Assembly (NCBI RefSeq): GCF_023337795.1
Contig: NZ_JALIRS010000015.1
Coordinates: 1-64,000 of the forward strand
Length of the DNA: 64,000 nucleotides
Origin: Lysinibacillus sp. BPa_S21
Lineage (GTDB): Bacteria > Bacillota > Bacilli > Bacillales_A > Planococcaceae
Direction of reading: 5' to 3'
Each line of letters opens with the position of its first letter. Position 1 is the first letter of the stretch. The notes below the pieces were generated by a model that saw only the letters and a list, made by a program, of their open reading frames with translations, had not been told where the DNA came from and did no database searches. Made by a program: the position numbers and the translations under genes. Positions 26,840 through 38,000 of the stretch are shown here, piece after piece.

Positions 26840-27853
26840 ATGATTTCAACATTATTACTATTAGTTTCAATTTTTTTATTGTTATATATAACGGAAAAAA
26901 GACGTTTTTTCAATGTAGTAGTTCTTGGTCTTATAGGGTTGTTTATTTTAAGTACGATATTTAGTCATCCTATATTTCTCCCGAACGAGCAAGGGATAGT
27001 GTCGAAAATGGGGATAGTCATTATACTAGGGAGTTTCCCGAGTATAATGTTTATTTTATCGATTGCTACGTTTTTTAATAGTAAAGTTTTACTTGAAAAA
27101 GAAGGGCGTAAAGTTCGTAATCTATTGACGGCTGTTTTTGGCTTGGGCTTTTTTATGATGATGATTGGCTATGTATTTATAATTTTTACGAATATTGAAC
27201 ATCCAATTTGGCATATTCTTTTCTTCTATGCGTTTTTGGTTTTTGGCTATACAATGTTTTTATACACAAGCATAATGGCCTATGCCACTTTATATCATTT
27301 TACACCGATTTTTTATGAGCCTAACTACATTATTGTGCTAGGATCAGGATTACTTGGAGATAAGGTGCCACCACTTTTAGCTAGCCGTTTAGATGAGGCA
27401 GTAAAGCAATTTCAAAAATATGATGAACGACCTTATATTATTGTTTCAGGTGGACAGGGGCATGATGAAAAAGTATCAGAAGCATATGCCATGAAAAAAT
27501 ATATAGTTGACGAACATCAAATACCAGCTCAAAAAGTATTAATGGAAGATCAATCGACAAATACTGAACAAAATATGGCATTTTCTAAAAAAATAATGGA
27601 TACGCATGCTCATGGAAAAAAATATCGATCTTTATTTGTAACGAATAATTTTCATGTTTTTCGTGCAAGTATTTATGCCAAAAAGGCGAAGCTTGATGCA
27701 CAAGGTGTTGGTTCGAAGACGGCCTTTTATTATGTACCTAATGCATTTACGCGTGAATTTATCGGTCTATTAGAAATGTATAAATGGATTCATGTCACTG
27801 TATTTTTGTTCATTACATTGTTTATAGGATTAATCTTGAGAGCATATGTGTAA
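26840..27853 (+). CDS. YdcF/ElyC-family membrane protein (DUF218)
   Basis: The 337-residue product has an N-terminal membrane part with four to five helices (residues 1-160). A DUF218/YdcF domain follows, with IIVLGSGLLGDKVPPLLASR, IIVSGGQGHDEKVSEA, MEDQSTNTEQNMAFS and TNNFHVFRASIYAKK, then a last membrane helix. Relatives include E. coli SanA and ElyC, which act in envelope integrity. AAAGGAGTG lies before the ATG at 26840. The upstream gap 26586-26839 shows no gene. Confidence 0.85.
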   Translation: MISTLLLLVSIFLLLYITEKRRFFNVVVLGLIGLFILSTIFSHPIFLPNEQGIVSKMGIVIILGSFPSIMFILSIATFFNSKVLLEKEGRKVRNLLTAVFGLGFFMMMIGYVFIIFTNIEHPIWHILFFYAFLVFGYTMFLYTSIMAYATLYHFTPIFYEPNYIIVLGSGLLGDKVPPLLASRLDEAVKQFQKYDERPYIIVSGGQGHDEKVSEAYAMKKYIVDEHQIPAQKVLMEDQSTNTEQNMAFSKKIMDTHAHGKKYRSLFVTNNFHVFRASIYAKKAKLDAQGVGSKTAFYYVPNAFTREFIGLLEMYKWIHVTVFLFITLFIGLILRAYV

Positions 27854-27915
27854 CCAATTTAGAACTGTCTTCCATATAATAGTGGAAAGGTAGTAGTGTG
27901 CAAGGGGGGAAACGT

Positions 27916-29202
27916 ATGTATGGGCAATTTTTAGCAAAGAAAAATAAAGAGCGAATTGGATCTCTACAAAAGCTCACGCAAACACAAGATACATGGTTTG
28001 CGCAAAACATTGATTTGATAACAGTCAAAGAAGTACAATTAGCAGCCTTGCACAAAATATTATATCAAGTTGTGCGAGGACTTTTGAAAAAAAAACAACA
28101 ACGACATTTACAAATTATACATCCAGAACAGACACAGTCGGTACAGGAGAATGTGCTAACGCTTTTAGCTGAATATGATGATTTACTGCGTGAAGCAATT
28201 CCACTCCCTATCTATACTTTCATTTGGCAAATTTCTTCACTGGAGAAGTTAGCTAATTGCGTTGAAGTCGTTGATGATGTACTTGATATATTGGAATGGT
28301 ATTTTATTTATCAAAATGATCAGGTTGAGGTGTTTGACGAAGAAGATTTAGATCATGAGGTAATCATTGATTTATACAAAGATGCCATCGAGGAACAGGA
28401 TGCAGATGCACAATTTCAGCTTGGAGAATATTATGGTGCAGTAGATGGAACATATTTTCAACCAGAAAAGTCAGTAAAGTGGTTTGAATTAGCAGCATCA
28501 CAAGGTAATGCCGATGCTCAATATGCACTTGGTAATTTTTATTTTGAAGGAATAGGTGTTCAAGAAAGCTATAATAGGGCTTTTTCATTGTATGAGGCTG
28601 CAGCAAAGCAAGGGCATCCAGATGCTGCAAATAATTTAGCAGATATGTATTTTAACGGCGAGGGAGTACTAGAAAATTTGGTACTTGCGAAGAAGTGGTT
28701 CGACTTCGCCGCACAAAAAGGTGTAGCAGAGGCTATGTTTACACTCGGAATTATTTTCGAGCAGGGATTAGGAATCGACAAAGATGAGGAACAAGCATGC
28801 AGCTACTATAGAAAATCTGCTGAAGCTGGCTATGTTGAAGCACAATACAGGCTTGGGGGAATCTATTTAGAGGGACGGTTAGGTGAACCTAAAGATGTGA
28901 ACCGTGGGTTATTATGGTATGAAAGAGCTGCGGAGCAATATCATGTTGATGCCTTTTATGATTTGGGCTTTATTTGGAGCCAGGGGTTAACAGGTATACG
29001 AAATATTGAAAAGGGTATTCATTGGTTTAAACAGGCTGCTCTTCAAGGAGATACGGAAGCTAAATTACAATTAGGGCACATATACAATAATGGGGAAGGT
29101 ATAGCTAGAAATATGAAAGAGGCTATAAAATGGTATGGACTTGCAGCAGATGCGGGAAGTGAGGAGGCTGCAATTTTACTACAAGAATTGAAAGGAATTT
29201 AA
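27916..29202 (+). CDS. Sel1-repeat (TPR-like) protein
   Basis: The 428-residue cytosolic product has a unique helical N-terminal region of about 165 residues. About seven Sel1 repeats of 36 residues follow, each with the A.(A/Q).LG..Y..G pattern (for example DAQFQLGEYYGAV, DAQYALGNFYFEG, PDAANNLADMYFNG). These form a solenoid for protein-protein contacts. The frame opens at a GTG (27898), but AAGGGGGG precedes the ATG at 27916. It has no enzymatic motif. The terminator at 29389 follows. Confidence 0.85.
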   Translation: MYGQFLAKKNKERIGSLQKLTQTQDTWFAQNIDLITVKEVQLAALHKILYQVVRGLLKKKQQRHLQIIHPEQTQSVQENVLTLLAEYDDLLREAIPLPIYTFIWQISSLEKLANCVEVVDDVLDILEWYFIYQNDQVEVFDEEDLDHEVIIDLYKDAIEEQDADAQFQLGEYYGAVDGTYFQPEKSVKWFELAASQGNADAQYALGNFYFEGIGVQESYNRAFSLYEAAAKQGHPDAANNLADMYFNGEGVLENLVLAKKWFDFAAQKGVAEAMFTLGIIFEQGLGIDKDEEQACSYYRKSAEAGYVEAQYRLGGIYLEGRLGEPKDVNRGLLWYERAAEQYHVDAFYDLGFIWSQGLTGIRNIEKGIHWFKQAALQGDTEAKLQLGHIYNNGEGIARNMKEAIKWYGLAADAGSEEAAILLQELKGI

Positions 29203-29388
29203 GTGTTTTTTATTATAAAATTTTAGGTATTTAGATTCTTTTGTCAACTCTCTTGTGTAGGTCTTAGGATTCTGTTTTGGTAAATATAATAGGTTTATAT
29301 TCCTGTATAAAAACTGATTGTATAATATAAATATAATAAAGTAGTATAACTGTAAACAAAAACCAGGAAAAATAAGCAGAGATGATGT

Positions 29389-29424
29389 AAAAAAGCTACC
29401 CAAAGATATTGTGGTAGCTTTTTT
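29389..29424 (+). terminator. terminator after the Sel1 gene
   Basis: AAAAAAGCTACC pairs with GGTAGCTTTTTT (12-bp stem), with T-runs on both strands. Confidence 0.8.
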
Positions 29425-29809
29425 AGTGCTTTAATTAATAAGTAGGATAACAGGGACTTTTTATACATTTTATGGAAAAAAATGTATGCTTGAAAATTGA
29501 CAGCTATTTATAAAATGTATAATGTATATGAGTGATTTTGAAAGAGTAGGTAGTAGTGATAGCTAATAAAAAGGTAATCATTTTTAGCAGATTGTAGCCC
29601 GTAACAGAAATTAGCATCATAAGTAATGGAATAGGAATCTCCCGAAGGCTAATCCCTAAACGTTAGGGACGACATTTATTAAAACATATATTTTATAGCC
29701 GGAACGGAACTTAACTCCACGTTATGGTGATGCTTTTTTTATTTTTGGTGGACAGAATTAGATTTTTCTCAGCTTTTCAAAAGTACACGGCATGAAAGAG
29801 GGTAAAAGT
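29425..29809. other. gap before hemAT with a degenerate repeat end
   Basis: No gene is visible. At about 29697-29740 there is GCCGGAACGGAACTTAACTC followed by a segment ending TGGTGATGC. This resembles the right end of intergenic repeat family 1 (CAGCCGGAACGGAAATCAAC) and is best read as a decayed copy. Confidence 0.5.
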
Positions 29810-31099
29810 GTGATTTTTCAAAAACAGAGAAAGACAACGGCGTTAGATTTAAAGCAATACGTTGTTAAAATGGATATAACGAATTACCATTCAATAAAAA
29901 AACAAATTGATTTGCTTAAATTGACAAAGCAGGATTTACAATATTTAAAAGCCTTTCAACCTTATGTAGAAGGAGATATTGATAATATTGTTAATCGATT
30001 TTATGAAATGATTGGAACTGAACGTAGTTTAGTAGATATTATTAATCAACATAGTTCTGTGGAGAAGCTGAAAATTACATTACGACGTCATATTATTGAA
30101 ATGTTTAATGGGACGATTGATGATGAATTTTATGAAAGACGAGTTAAAATTGCTAAAGTGCATGTTCATATCGGGCTTAAAACACAATGGTATATTTGCG
30201 CCTTTCAAGATTTAACAGCATCATTTATTGACTTAGTTGAAGAACATGTTAATCATCCAATGGATCAGCTCAATACAATTCGAGCCATCTCAAAAATTTC
30301 TAATTTTGAGCAACAGTTGGTTTTAGAGGCGTTTGAGCAGACAATTGAGCAACTTCATGAAAAGATGGAACGTAGAAAAGAAGCGATAGAGAAAGAAATT
30401 GTAGAGTCATCGGAAGGTCTTGCCGCAATATCTCAGGAAACGAACAATTCATTTCATCGCTTAAGTGGAAGATCAGACGAAATTAAACAATTAGCGAAAA
30501 AATCACTTCAAGTGTCGACTATGGCTGAGAGTCAGGCATTAGAAGGTCGTGAACGGTTAAAGAGTCAATCACAAAACATGAGTAATATTATTTATTCGCT
30601 TAATGATATAACGGAGAATATTACACAGTTGACAGATATGTCAAAGGAAATGGAATCGATTATGAATGTTGTAACAAATATTGCTAATCAAACGAATTTG
30701 TTAGCTTTAAATGCGGCAATAGAAGCGGCTCGTGCTGGAGAAGCGGGTAAAGGCTTTAGTGTTGTTGCAGATGAAGTACGAAAACTATCGATTCAAACAA
30801 AGGAGTCTGTCACATCGGTAGCGACGTTACTACATAAAACGAATGAACGGACAGATAAACTTGTTCATTCGCTTAGTAATATTCAAGAAGAGGTAGCCTC
30901 TGGTGAGGAAAATATGGTTCAAACCGAAGGACAATTTACTAACATACTGGAAGCTATGACTGAAGCTAAAGATCAAAATGGTCGGATGGAAAAAGAAGTG
31001 CAAGCAATAGCAGAAGTACTAAGTGAATTAGGGATCGCCTTTAACGAAGTGAAAAATTCAGCTGGAAAATTAGCTAGCTTTGCACAGAATTTAAATTGA
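29810..31099 (+). CDS. hemAT: heme-based aerotaxis transducer HemAT
   Basis: HemAT binds oxygen at a protoglobin heme and signals to CheA. The N-terminal globin domain (residues about 20-170) has proximal His118 in [16 protein letters not shown]. The C-terminal MCP domain has the signalling hairpin [20 protein letters not shown]. There are no membrane segments, as expected for soluble HemAT. The ATG at 29792 would add six residues. A GTG at 29810 preceded by GAGGGT gives MIFQKQRK, which parallels the B. subtilis N-terminus MLFKKDRK. Confidence 0.92.
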   Translation: MIFQKQRKTTALDLKQYVVKMDITNYHSIKKQIDLLKLTKQDLQYLKAFQPYVEGDIDNIVNRFYEMIGTERSLVDIINQHSSVEKLKITLRRHIIEMFNGTIDDEFYERRVKIAKVHVHIGLKTQWYICAFQDLTASFIDLVEEHVNHPMDQLNTIRAISKISNFEQQLVLEAFEQTIEQLHEKMERRKEAIEKEIVESSEGLAAISQETNNSFHRLSGRSDEIKQLAKKSLQVSTMAESQALEGRERLKSQSQNMSNIIYSLNDITENITQLTDMSKEMESIMNVVTNIANQTNLLALNAAIEAARAGEAGKGFSVVADEVRKLSIQTKESVTSVATLLHKTNERTDKLVHSLSNIQEEVASGEENMVQTEGQFTNILEAMTEAKDQNGRMEKEVQAIAEVLSELGIAFNEVKNSAGKLASFAQNLN

Positions 31100-31240
31100 T
31101 GATGAGAAAAGAACAAAGGCGCTTACACTCTTTAAATACACTATAGCAACTGTTAATATATACTATCCGTTAGGTGATAAAAAACTCTAGCGAATATGTG
31201 ATTGTAAGTTCAATATAAGTACATGAACATAGAAAAAAGT

Positions 31241-31392
31241 AGAGGCTGGGACAGAACTCGATTATTTTGAAAAATAGCGAAGATGGGTAATAACTTTTTC
31301 ACTTCACTGAGTTTAATTTTCCTTCCTAAATCAAAAAAATGTTAGGCCGTTTGTATCTCGGTCTAACATTTTTTCTTTTTGTCCCAGCCTCT
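31241..31392. repeat. intergenic element with AGAGGCTGGGACA ends
   Basis: The 152-base element starts AGAGGCTGGGACAGA and ends TTTGTCCCAGCCTCT, so its ends are inverted repeats of about 13-15 bases. A strong hairpin with a T-run (31334-31376) forms inside and could terminate transcription from hemAT. Elements with these ends are common between genes in Firmicutes. Confidence 0.75.
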
Positions 31393-31480
31393 ATTTTTGC
31401 TAAATTTGTAAAGGCTTTAGCGTAATTTTCGGTAAAAAAAGTTTATACTGAATATAGAACTAAAAATAGGGGCGGTTAAT

Positions 31481-32869
31481 ATGAAAACAGTTGTTGTATT
31501 AGGTGGCGGAATTACGGGATTATGTACGATGCATTATTTACAACGCCAAGCTCAGGAGAAAAACTTAGATGTAAAGCTTGTGCTTGTTGAAAAAAATACA
31601 TACCTTGGTGGCAAGCTACACTCTGCATATAAACAAGGATTCATCATGGAAACAGGAGCAGATTCTATTGTAGCGCGTCATAAAGGTGTCATGGAGTTAG
31701 TAGAGGAACTAAATTTTGAACAAAATCTTGTGTACAACGAAACGGGTATTTCGTATATTTACACAAATAATGAGTTACATCCTATCCCAGCAGACTCAAC
31801 ATTCGGTATTCCTATGAGCTTACAATCTCTTGAGGAAAGCACGCTTGTATCAGAGGAAGGTAAAAAAGAAGCATTGAAGGATTTAACAATGCCAAATGAA
31901 GGATTTACCAAGGAAAGTTCTATTGGGGAATTTTTAACGTATTACTTAGGGGAGGAGCTTGTTCAAAACCAAATAGCACCTGTACTGGCAGGTGTATATT
32001 CTGGAGATTTAAATCAACTTTCAATTGCTTCCACTTTACCGTATTTAATTGATTACAAAAATGATTACGGCAGTATTATTAAAGGTTTCAATGCAAACAG
32101 GGAACAATTTATCAAATCTGCCAATAAGAAATTTATTTCGTTTAAAAATGGTTTATCATCACTAATTGATCGACTTGAAGAAACATTAACGGATGTAGAA
32201 ATTATAAAAGGAATTGCCACTACTAGTGTTAAAAAGCAGGAGAATCAATACGCTGTTACTTTAGCAAACGGTAAAACGATTGAAGCAAATCATGTTGTTT
32301 TGGCCCTTCCAAATGAATCGGTACAAAGTTTATTGCAGGATGCCTCTTTGAACAGTTATTTTGAACAATTTAATACTGCATCCGCAATTACGATTTATTT
32401 AGGATTTGATGTGCCTGATAATAGATTACCAGCAGATGGAACAGGCTATATTGTGTCACATAATTCGGATGTTATTTGTAATGCAGCAACGTGGACAAGT
32501 CGCAAGTGGAAACACACTTCAGCAGAAGGGAAATTACTTGTACGACTTTTTTATAAGAGCATTAACCCTGAGTATGATAGATTGCGTATGATGACAGATG
32601 AAGAGTTAGCAGCAGTTGCTCTAGAGGATGTAAGGAAGAGTCTAGGGATTGAGGAAAAACCAACTGTGGTTGACGTGACAAAATGGATCGACCAGATGCC
32701 AAAGTATGATTTGGCGCACCGTGAAGCATTGCAAGGTCTCGTACAAGAGCTTGAGAAAAACTATCCAAATTTATCAATAGCGGGATGCTCTTATTTTGGT
32801 GTAGGCATAGGTGCATGTATTCAAAATGGTAAAAAAATTGGTGAGGAACTTGCTGAAAAACTATTGTAA
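31481..32869 (+). CDS. hemY: coproporphyrinogen III/protoporphyrinogen oxidase (HemY/CgoX)
   Basis: This FAD enzyme oxidises coproporphyrinogen III to coproporphyrin III in the Gram-positive coproporphyrin route to heme. The 462-residue product has the FAD-binding loop VVVLGGGITGLCTMHYL and the YLGGKL and ETGADSI motifs. The C-terminus is GCSYFGVGIGACIQNGKKIG, the usual FAD-binding tail. AGGGGCGG lies before the ATG. It stands alone here, without hemE or hemH next to it, unlike the hemEHY operon of B. subtilis. Confidence 0.9.
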   Translation: MKTVVVLGGGITGLCTMHYLQRQAQEKNLDVKLVLVEKNTYLGGKLHSAYKQGFIMETGADSIVARHKGVMELVEELNFEQNLVYNETGISYIYTNNELHPIPADSTFGIPMSLQSLEESTLVSEEGKKEALKDLTMPNEGFTKESSIGEFLTYYLGEELVQNQIAPVLAGVYSGDLNQLSIASTLPYLIDYKNDYGSIIKGFNANREQFIKSANKKFISFKNGLSSLIDRLEETLTDVEIIKGIATTSVKKQENQYAVTLANGKTIEANHVVLALPNESVQSLLQDASLNSYFEQFNTASAITIYLGFDVPDNRLPADGTGYIVSHNSDVICNAATWTSRKWKHTSAEGKLLVRLFYKSINPEYDRLRMMTDEELAAVALEDVRKSLGIEEKPTVVDVTKWIDQMPKYDLAHREALQGLVQELEKNYPNLSIAGCSYFGVGIGACIQNGKKIGEELAEKLL

Positions 32870-32925
32870 TTGTTTAAAAATATATGATTTTTCGTAAAAA
32901 TTATCCTTTGTTAAGTGAAATAGTC

Positions 32926-32954
32926 TTGACTCGTTCGTTCGTAAACGATATGAT
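32926..32954 (+). promoter_or_regulatory. sigma-A promoter of yitJ-metH
   Basis: -35 TTGACT (32926-32931), 17 bases, then -10 TATGAT (32949-32954), about 32 bases before the SAM riboswitch. Confidence 0.75.
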
Positions 32955-32985
32955 TCTTTTAATTATTTAAAAAATTCATACTACA

Positions 32986-33141
32986 TTCTTATCAAGAGAA
33001 GCAGAGGGACTGGCCCTATGAAGCTTCAGCAACCAACTTATTGTCAGGTGCTAAATCCAGAAGACAGCTGTGTCGAAGATGAGAAGGAAAACAATTACGA
33101 AACGTTAAAGCCTTCTTTTTTTGTGAAAGAAGGCTTTTTTT
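32986..33141 (+). promoter_or_regulatory. SAM-I (S-box) riboswitch with terminator
   Basis: The aptamer spans 32986-33086. P1 TTCTTATC pairs with GATGAGAA. The conserved S-box segments GAGAAGCAGAGGGACTGGCC, TGAAGCTTCAGCAACC and GGTGCTAAATCCAG are all present. The expression platform is a terminator, AGCCTTCTTT paired with AAGAAGGCT followed by T7 (33107-33141). High SAM should close P1, allow the terminator and stop transcription into yitJ-metH. An open frame that starts at 33018 runs through this RNA and is not real in that part. Confidence 0.96.
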
Positions 33142-33173
33142 ATTTTAAAGATAAGGGAAGAGAGGCTGGTTTT

Positions 33174-35021
33174 ATGGGATTGCTTGAAAGGTTGAAAACG
33201 CATGTTCTTACAGCAGATGGTGCAATTGGTACAGTTTTATACGGCTATGGCTTGGAGTACTGCCATGAGGAAATGAATGTACAGAGACCGGAATTAATTG
33301 AAAAGATTCATAGAGAGTATATAGCAGCTGGTGCCGATATTATTCAAACGAACACTTACGGAGCTAACGCCATAAAATTAGCCCGTTATGGACTTGAATC
33401 TCGTGTACAGCAATTTAATGAAGCTGCTATAACGATTGCTAAACGAGCAGCAGCAGATGGAGGACAATTTGTTTTAGGTACTATTGGGGGAATCCGAGGT
33501 ATTCGAAAGAGTGATGCAACGTTAGAGGAAATTTTAGCAACTGTTGATGAGCAGGCCTCTATCTTACTTGCAGGAAATCCAGACGGCCTTCTACTTGAAA
33601 CCTATTATGATTTTGAAGAGCTAACAGCGACTTTAACAATGCTACGAGCTAAAACAAAATTACCGATTATTGCTCAAGTTTCAATGCACGAACCAGGAAT
33701 TTTACAAAATGGAATGAGGTTAAATAACGCCTTACATGAACTTGAAGCGCTAGGTGCTGATATCGTAGGTGTTAACTGTCGCTTAGGTCCTCACCATACT
33801 ATACAAGCATTTGAAGGTGTAGAGCTTCCTAAGAAGGCATTTTTGTCAGCATATCCGAACGCCTCTCTTCTTGATTTAGAAGATGGTCGTGTCGTATATG
33901 AGTCAGAGGCAGATTATTTTGGCCGAGCAGCTGTAGAGCTTCGTGATCAAGGGGTACGTTTAATTGGTGGCTGTTGTGGTACGACACCAAAGCATATTGC
34001 GGCAGCGAAAAAGTACATAGAGGAACTATCCCCGATCGAGGAAAAGTATGCAAAGCCAGAAAAAGTAGCGGTTGTACGCGATGCAGAACCAGCAAATTAT
34101 GAGCCATTACATGTAAAAGTAAAACGTGAACGCTCAGTTATAGTAGAGTTAGATACTCCAAGACATTTAGAGATCGAAGGCTTTATTGCAGGTGCGAAAA
34201 AATTATATGAGGCGGGCGCAGATGTCGTCATGATGGCAGATAATTCACTTGCTTCTCCAAGGATTAGTAATATCGCAATGGGAGCCTTGCTGAAAGAGAC
34301 CCACGGAGTACGCCCGTTAACACATATAACATGTCGAGATCGCAATTTAATTGGTCTTCAATCACATTTGATGGGATTAAATGCATTAGGGATCCATGAT
34401 ATTTTAGCAGTTACCGGAGATCCAACAAAGGTAGGCGATTTCCCAGGGGCAGCTAGCGTTTATGATGTCTCTTCAATGGAGCTTATCCAATTAATAAAAC
34501 AGTTAAATGAAGGAGTATCGTTCTCAGGGAAACCACTTCGTAAAAAGGCGAATTTCTCTGTAGCGGCTGCCTTTAATCCTAATGTACGGGTACTAGATCG
34601 GGCTGTCTCTCGATTAGAAAAGAAAATTGAACACGGGGCAGACTATTTTATTTCACAGCCTGTTTATACAAAGGAAAAAATTGTGGAAATTTATGAGGCG
34701 ACAAAGCATTTAGAAACACCAATTTATATAGGCATTATGCCAGTAACGAGCTATAAAAGTGCGGAGTTCTTACATCATGAAGTACCAGGCATTAAACTAT
34801 CTGACGATGCGTTAGCACGTATGAAAGCTTGTGGCGATAATAAGGAACGCGCAACACTAGAAGGAATTGCAATTGCTAAGGAATTAGTAGAAGTAGCAGC
34901 GGAATATTTCAATGGTATTTACCTGATCACACCATTTTTGCGCTATGATATGACGCTAGAATTAATGAAATTTATTGAGCAATTGGATGAACAGAAAAAA
35001 GGGGTAAGTATAAATGGCTAA
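33174..35021 (+). CDS. yitJ: bifunctional homocysteine S-methyltransferase / methylenetetrahydrofolate reductase
   Basis: The 615-residue protein has an N-terminal homocysteine methyltransferase domain (residues about 1-290), with zinc Cys ligands in GVNCRLGP and GGCCGTTPKH. A C-terminal MTHFR TIM barrel (about 330-610) has SVAAAFNPN and PVYTKEKIVEIYEAT. It matches the YitJ-type fusion, which supplies methyl-THF for methionine synthesis. The ATG at 33174 with GAGAGGCTGG upstream is the start. The longer frame from 33018 would cover the SAM riboswitch. metH overlaps its 3' end by eight bases. Confidence 0.93.
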   Translation: MGLLERLKTHVLTADGAIGTVLYGYGLEYCHEEMNVQRPELIEKIHREYIAAGADIIQTNTYGANAIKLARYGLESRVQQFNEAAITIAKRAAADGGQFVLGTIGGIRGIRKSDATLEEILATVDEQASILLAGNPDGLLLETYYDFEELTATLTMLRAKTKLPIIAQVSMHEPGILQNGMRLNNALHELEALGADIVGVNCRLGPHHTIQAFEGVELPKKAFLSAYPNASLLDLEDGRVVYESEADYFGRAAVELRDQGVRLIGGCCGTTPKHIAAAKKYIEELSPIEEKYAKPEKVAVVRDAEPANYEPLHVKVKRERSVIVELDTPRHLEIEGFIAGAKKLYEAGADVVMMADNSLASPRISNIAMGALLKETHGVRPLTHITCRDRNLIGLQSHLMGLNALGIHDILAVTGDPTKVGDFPGAASVYDVSSMELIQLIKQLNEGVSFSGKPLRKKANFSVAAAFNPNVRVLDRAVSRLEKKIEHGADYFISQPVYTKEKIVEIYEATKHLETPIYIGIMPVTSYKSAEFLHHEVPGIKLSDDALARMKACGDNKERATLEGIAIAKELVEVAAEYFNGIYLITPFLRYDMTLELMKFIEQLDEQKKGVSING

Positions 35022-38000
35022 GCACATGATTGAAGAGCAACTAGAGCAACGAATATTAATTCTTGATGGCGCAATGGGTACAATGCTACAAAATGAAAAT
35101 TTATCGGCAGAGGATTTTGGCGGCGAGGAATATGATGGCTGTAATGAAAATCTTGTGCTAACTAGACCAGATGTGCTTGAAAAAGTTCATAGAAAATATT
35201 TAGAGGCTGGAGCAGATATTATTTGTACAAATACATTTGGAGGTACACCACTTGTATTAAATGAATATGATCTTGGAGCGAAGGCAGAAGAAATCAATAA
35301 ACGTGCAGTAGAAATTGCACGTAAAGTAGTAGATGCGTTTTCAACATCTGATTGGCCACGTTTTGTGGCGGGAGCAATGGGGCCAACTACAAAAACCTTA
35401 TCGGTTACAGGTGGAATTACATTTGATGAGCTAGAGGAAAATTTCTATGTTCAAGCAAAGGCATTAATCGAAGCCGGAGCGGACGTTCTGTTGCTAGAAA
35501 CTAGTCAGGATATGCTAAATGTTAAAGCAGGAACATTGGGGGTATCTCGTGCTTTTAAGGCAACTGGAAGAGAGCTTCCTGTGATGATATCTGGAACAAT
35601 TGAACCGATGGGAACGACACTTGCCGGACAAACCATTGATGCTTTTTACATTTCGATCGAGCATATTAAACCATTATCAGTTGGTTTAAACTGTGCAACT
35701 GGACCAGAGTTTATGACAGATCATATACGTTCATTAGCAGAGCTTTCAACAGGCTATATTAGCTGTTATCCGAATGCAGGCTTACCGGACGAGGAAGGTT
35801 GCTATCATGAGTCGCCTGAATCATTGTCACAAAAGCTAAAAGGCTTTGCAGAAAAGGGCTGGCTAAACATTGTCGGAGGCTGCTGTGGAACAACGCCAGC
35901 ACATATTGCTGCCATTCGAGAGGTATTAAAGGACGAAAAGCCTCGACAATTACCAGATGCAACACATGGTCATGTAGTATCTGGTATCGAGCCATTGGTG
36001 TATGACGATTCTATGCGTCCGTTATTTATTGGAGAACGGACAAATGTTATTGGCTCTCGTAAGTTTAAAAATTTAATTATTGATGGGAAGTTTGAGGAAG
36101 CAGCAGAAATTGCACGTGCTCAAGTGAAAAATGGAGCACATGTTATCGATATTTGTTTAGCAAATCCTGACCGTGATGAACTAGAGGATATGCGCGGCTT
36201 TATGCAGGAGGTTGTAAAAAAAGTAAAAGTACCTCTCGTTATTGACTCTACAGATGAAAAAGTAATTGAGGAAGCACTTAAGTTTTCTCAAGGGAAGGCC
36301 ATCATTAATTCGATTAACTTAGAGGATGGTGAGGAGCGCTTTGACGCAGTTTTACCACTAGTGAAAAAATATGGTGCCTCTTTAGTTGTAGGCACGATTG
36401 ATGAGCAAGGCATGGCAATTGATCGACATCGCAAGCTAGAGATTGCTGAACGTTCCTATAAATTGTTAACAGAAAAGTGGGGTATTGCTCCTGAAGATAT
36501 TATCTTTGACCCACTAATGTTCCCAGTAGGAACGGGAGATGAGCAGTATATTGGCTCGGCACTTGAAACGGTAGAAGGAATTCGCTTGATTAAAGAAAAA
36601 ATGCCGCGTACATTAACGGTACTTGGTGTAAGTAATATTTCATTCGGATTACCACCAGTAGGTCGTGAAGTATTGAATGCCGTGTATTTATATCACTGTA
36701 CACAGGCTGGTTTAGATTATGCAATTGTTAATACGGAGAAGCTAGAACGTTATGCATCTATTCCTGAGGCAGAGATTAAGCTAGCAAATGATTTACTCTT
36801 TCATACAAACGATGAAACATTAGCTGTCTTTACAGATTTCTATCGTGATAAAAAGAAGGAAAAAACAGAGGCAGATATTCCGAAAACAGTAGAAGGTCGC
36901 CTTGCTTACTATATTTTAGAGGGGACAAAGGAAGGGCTTATTGAGGATTTAGATGCTGCACGTGAAATCTTTGAAGCACCGCTTGATATTATTAATGGAC
37001 CATTAATGGACGGAATGGCAGAGGTTGGTCGTTTATTTAACGATAATCAGCTGATCGTAGCAGAGGTATTACAATCCGCAGGGGTTATGAAGGCAGCTGT
37101 CGCACATTTAGAGCAATTTATGGAGAAAAATGAAGAGAGTGCCGGTAAGGGAAAGATGGTACTGGCTACTGTGAAAGGCGATGTGCATGATATTGGGAAA
37201 AACCTTGTCGATATCATTTTAAGTAATAATGGTTATAAGGTGGTCGATCTCGGCATTAAAGTAACACCTGCTCAATTAATAGAAGCGATTCGTAAGGAAA
37301 AGCCAGACTTCATCGGACTTTCAGGGTTATTAGTGAAATCAGCACAGCAAATGGTTATTACAGCTCAGGATTTCAAGGAAGCGGGTATTGACGTACCTAT
37401 TTTAGTAGGAGGAGCGGCGTTGTCTCGTCGCTTTACCGAAACAAAAATCGCTAGCGAATATAATGGACCGGTCATTTATTCAAAGGATGCGATGCAAGGG
37501 TTAGAGCAGGTAAATCGATTAATGGGGACAGATACACGTGCAGATTTCTTAGTTGAAATCGAGGAATCTCGCAAAAAACGCTTAGAGGCGGACGAAAAAA
37601 GAGCTGCTCGTCCTGTAAAAGAAGTAACTATAAAGCCTGTACGCACAATAAAGGAAGCGTCTGTTTTTCTTCCAGCAGATTTGCGACGCCATGTAAAGAG
37701 AGAATATGCTGTTTCTCATTTATATCCATATGTTAATATGCGGACATTACTTGGACATCACCTAGGTTTAAAGGGTCAAGTACAGCAATTGCTTGAGGCT
37801 GGTGATGAAAGGGCAACAGAATTGAAAGATTTGGTCGATGAGTATTTACAAAGTGACCTATTGAAGCCATCGGGCGTTTATCAGTTTTTCCCTGCCCAAG
37901 CCGATGGGGACGATGTAGTCGTTTATGATCCGGCAGATAGCAAAACAGAAATAGAACGATTTACCTTCCCGCGTCAGCAAGTGGAACCGTTTTTATGTCT

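Noticed and set aside
33018..33173. N-terminal extension of YitJ
   Set aside because: It overlaps the SAM riboswitch aptamer and terminator. The downstream ATG gives the normal start.
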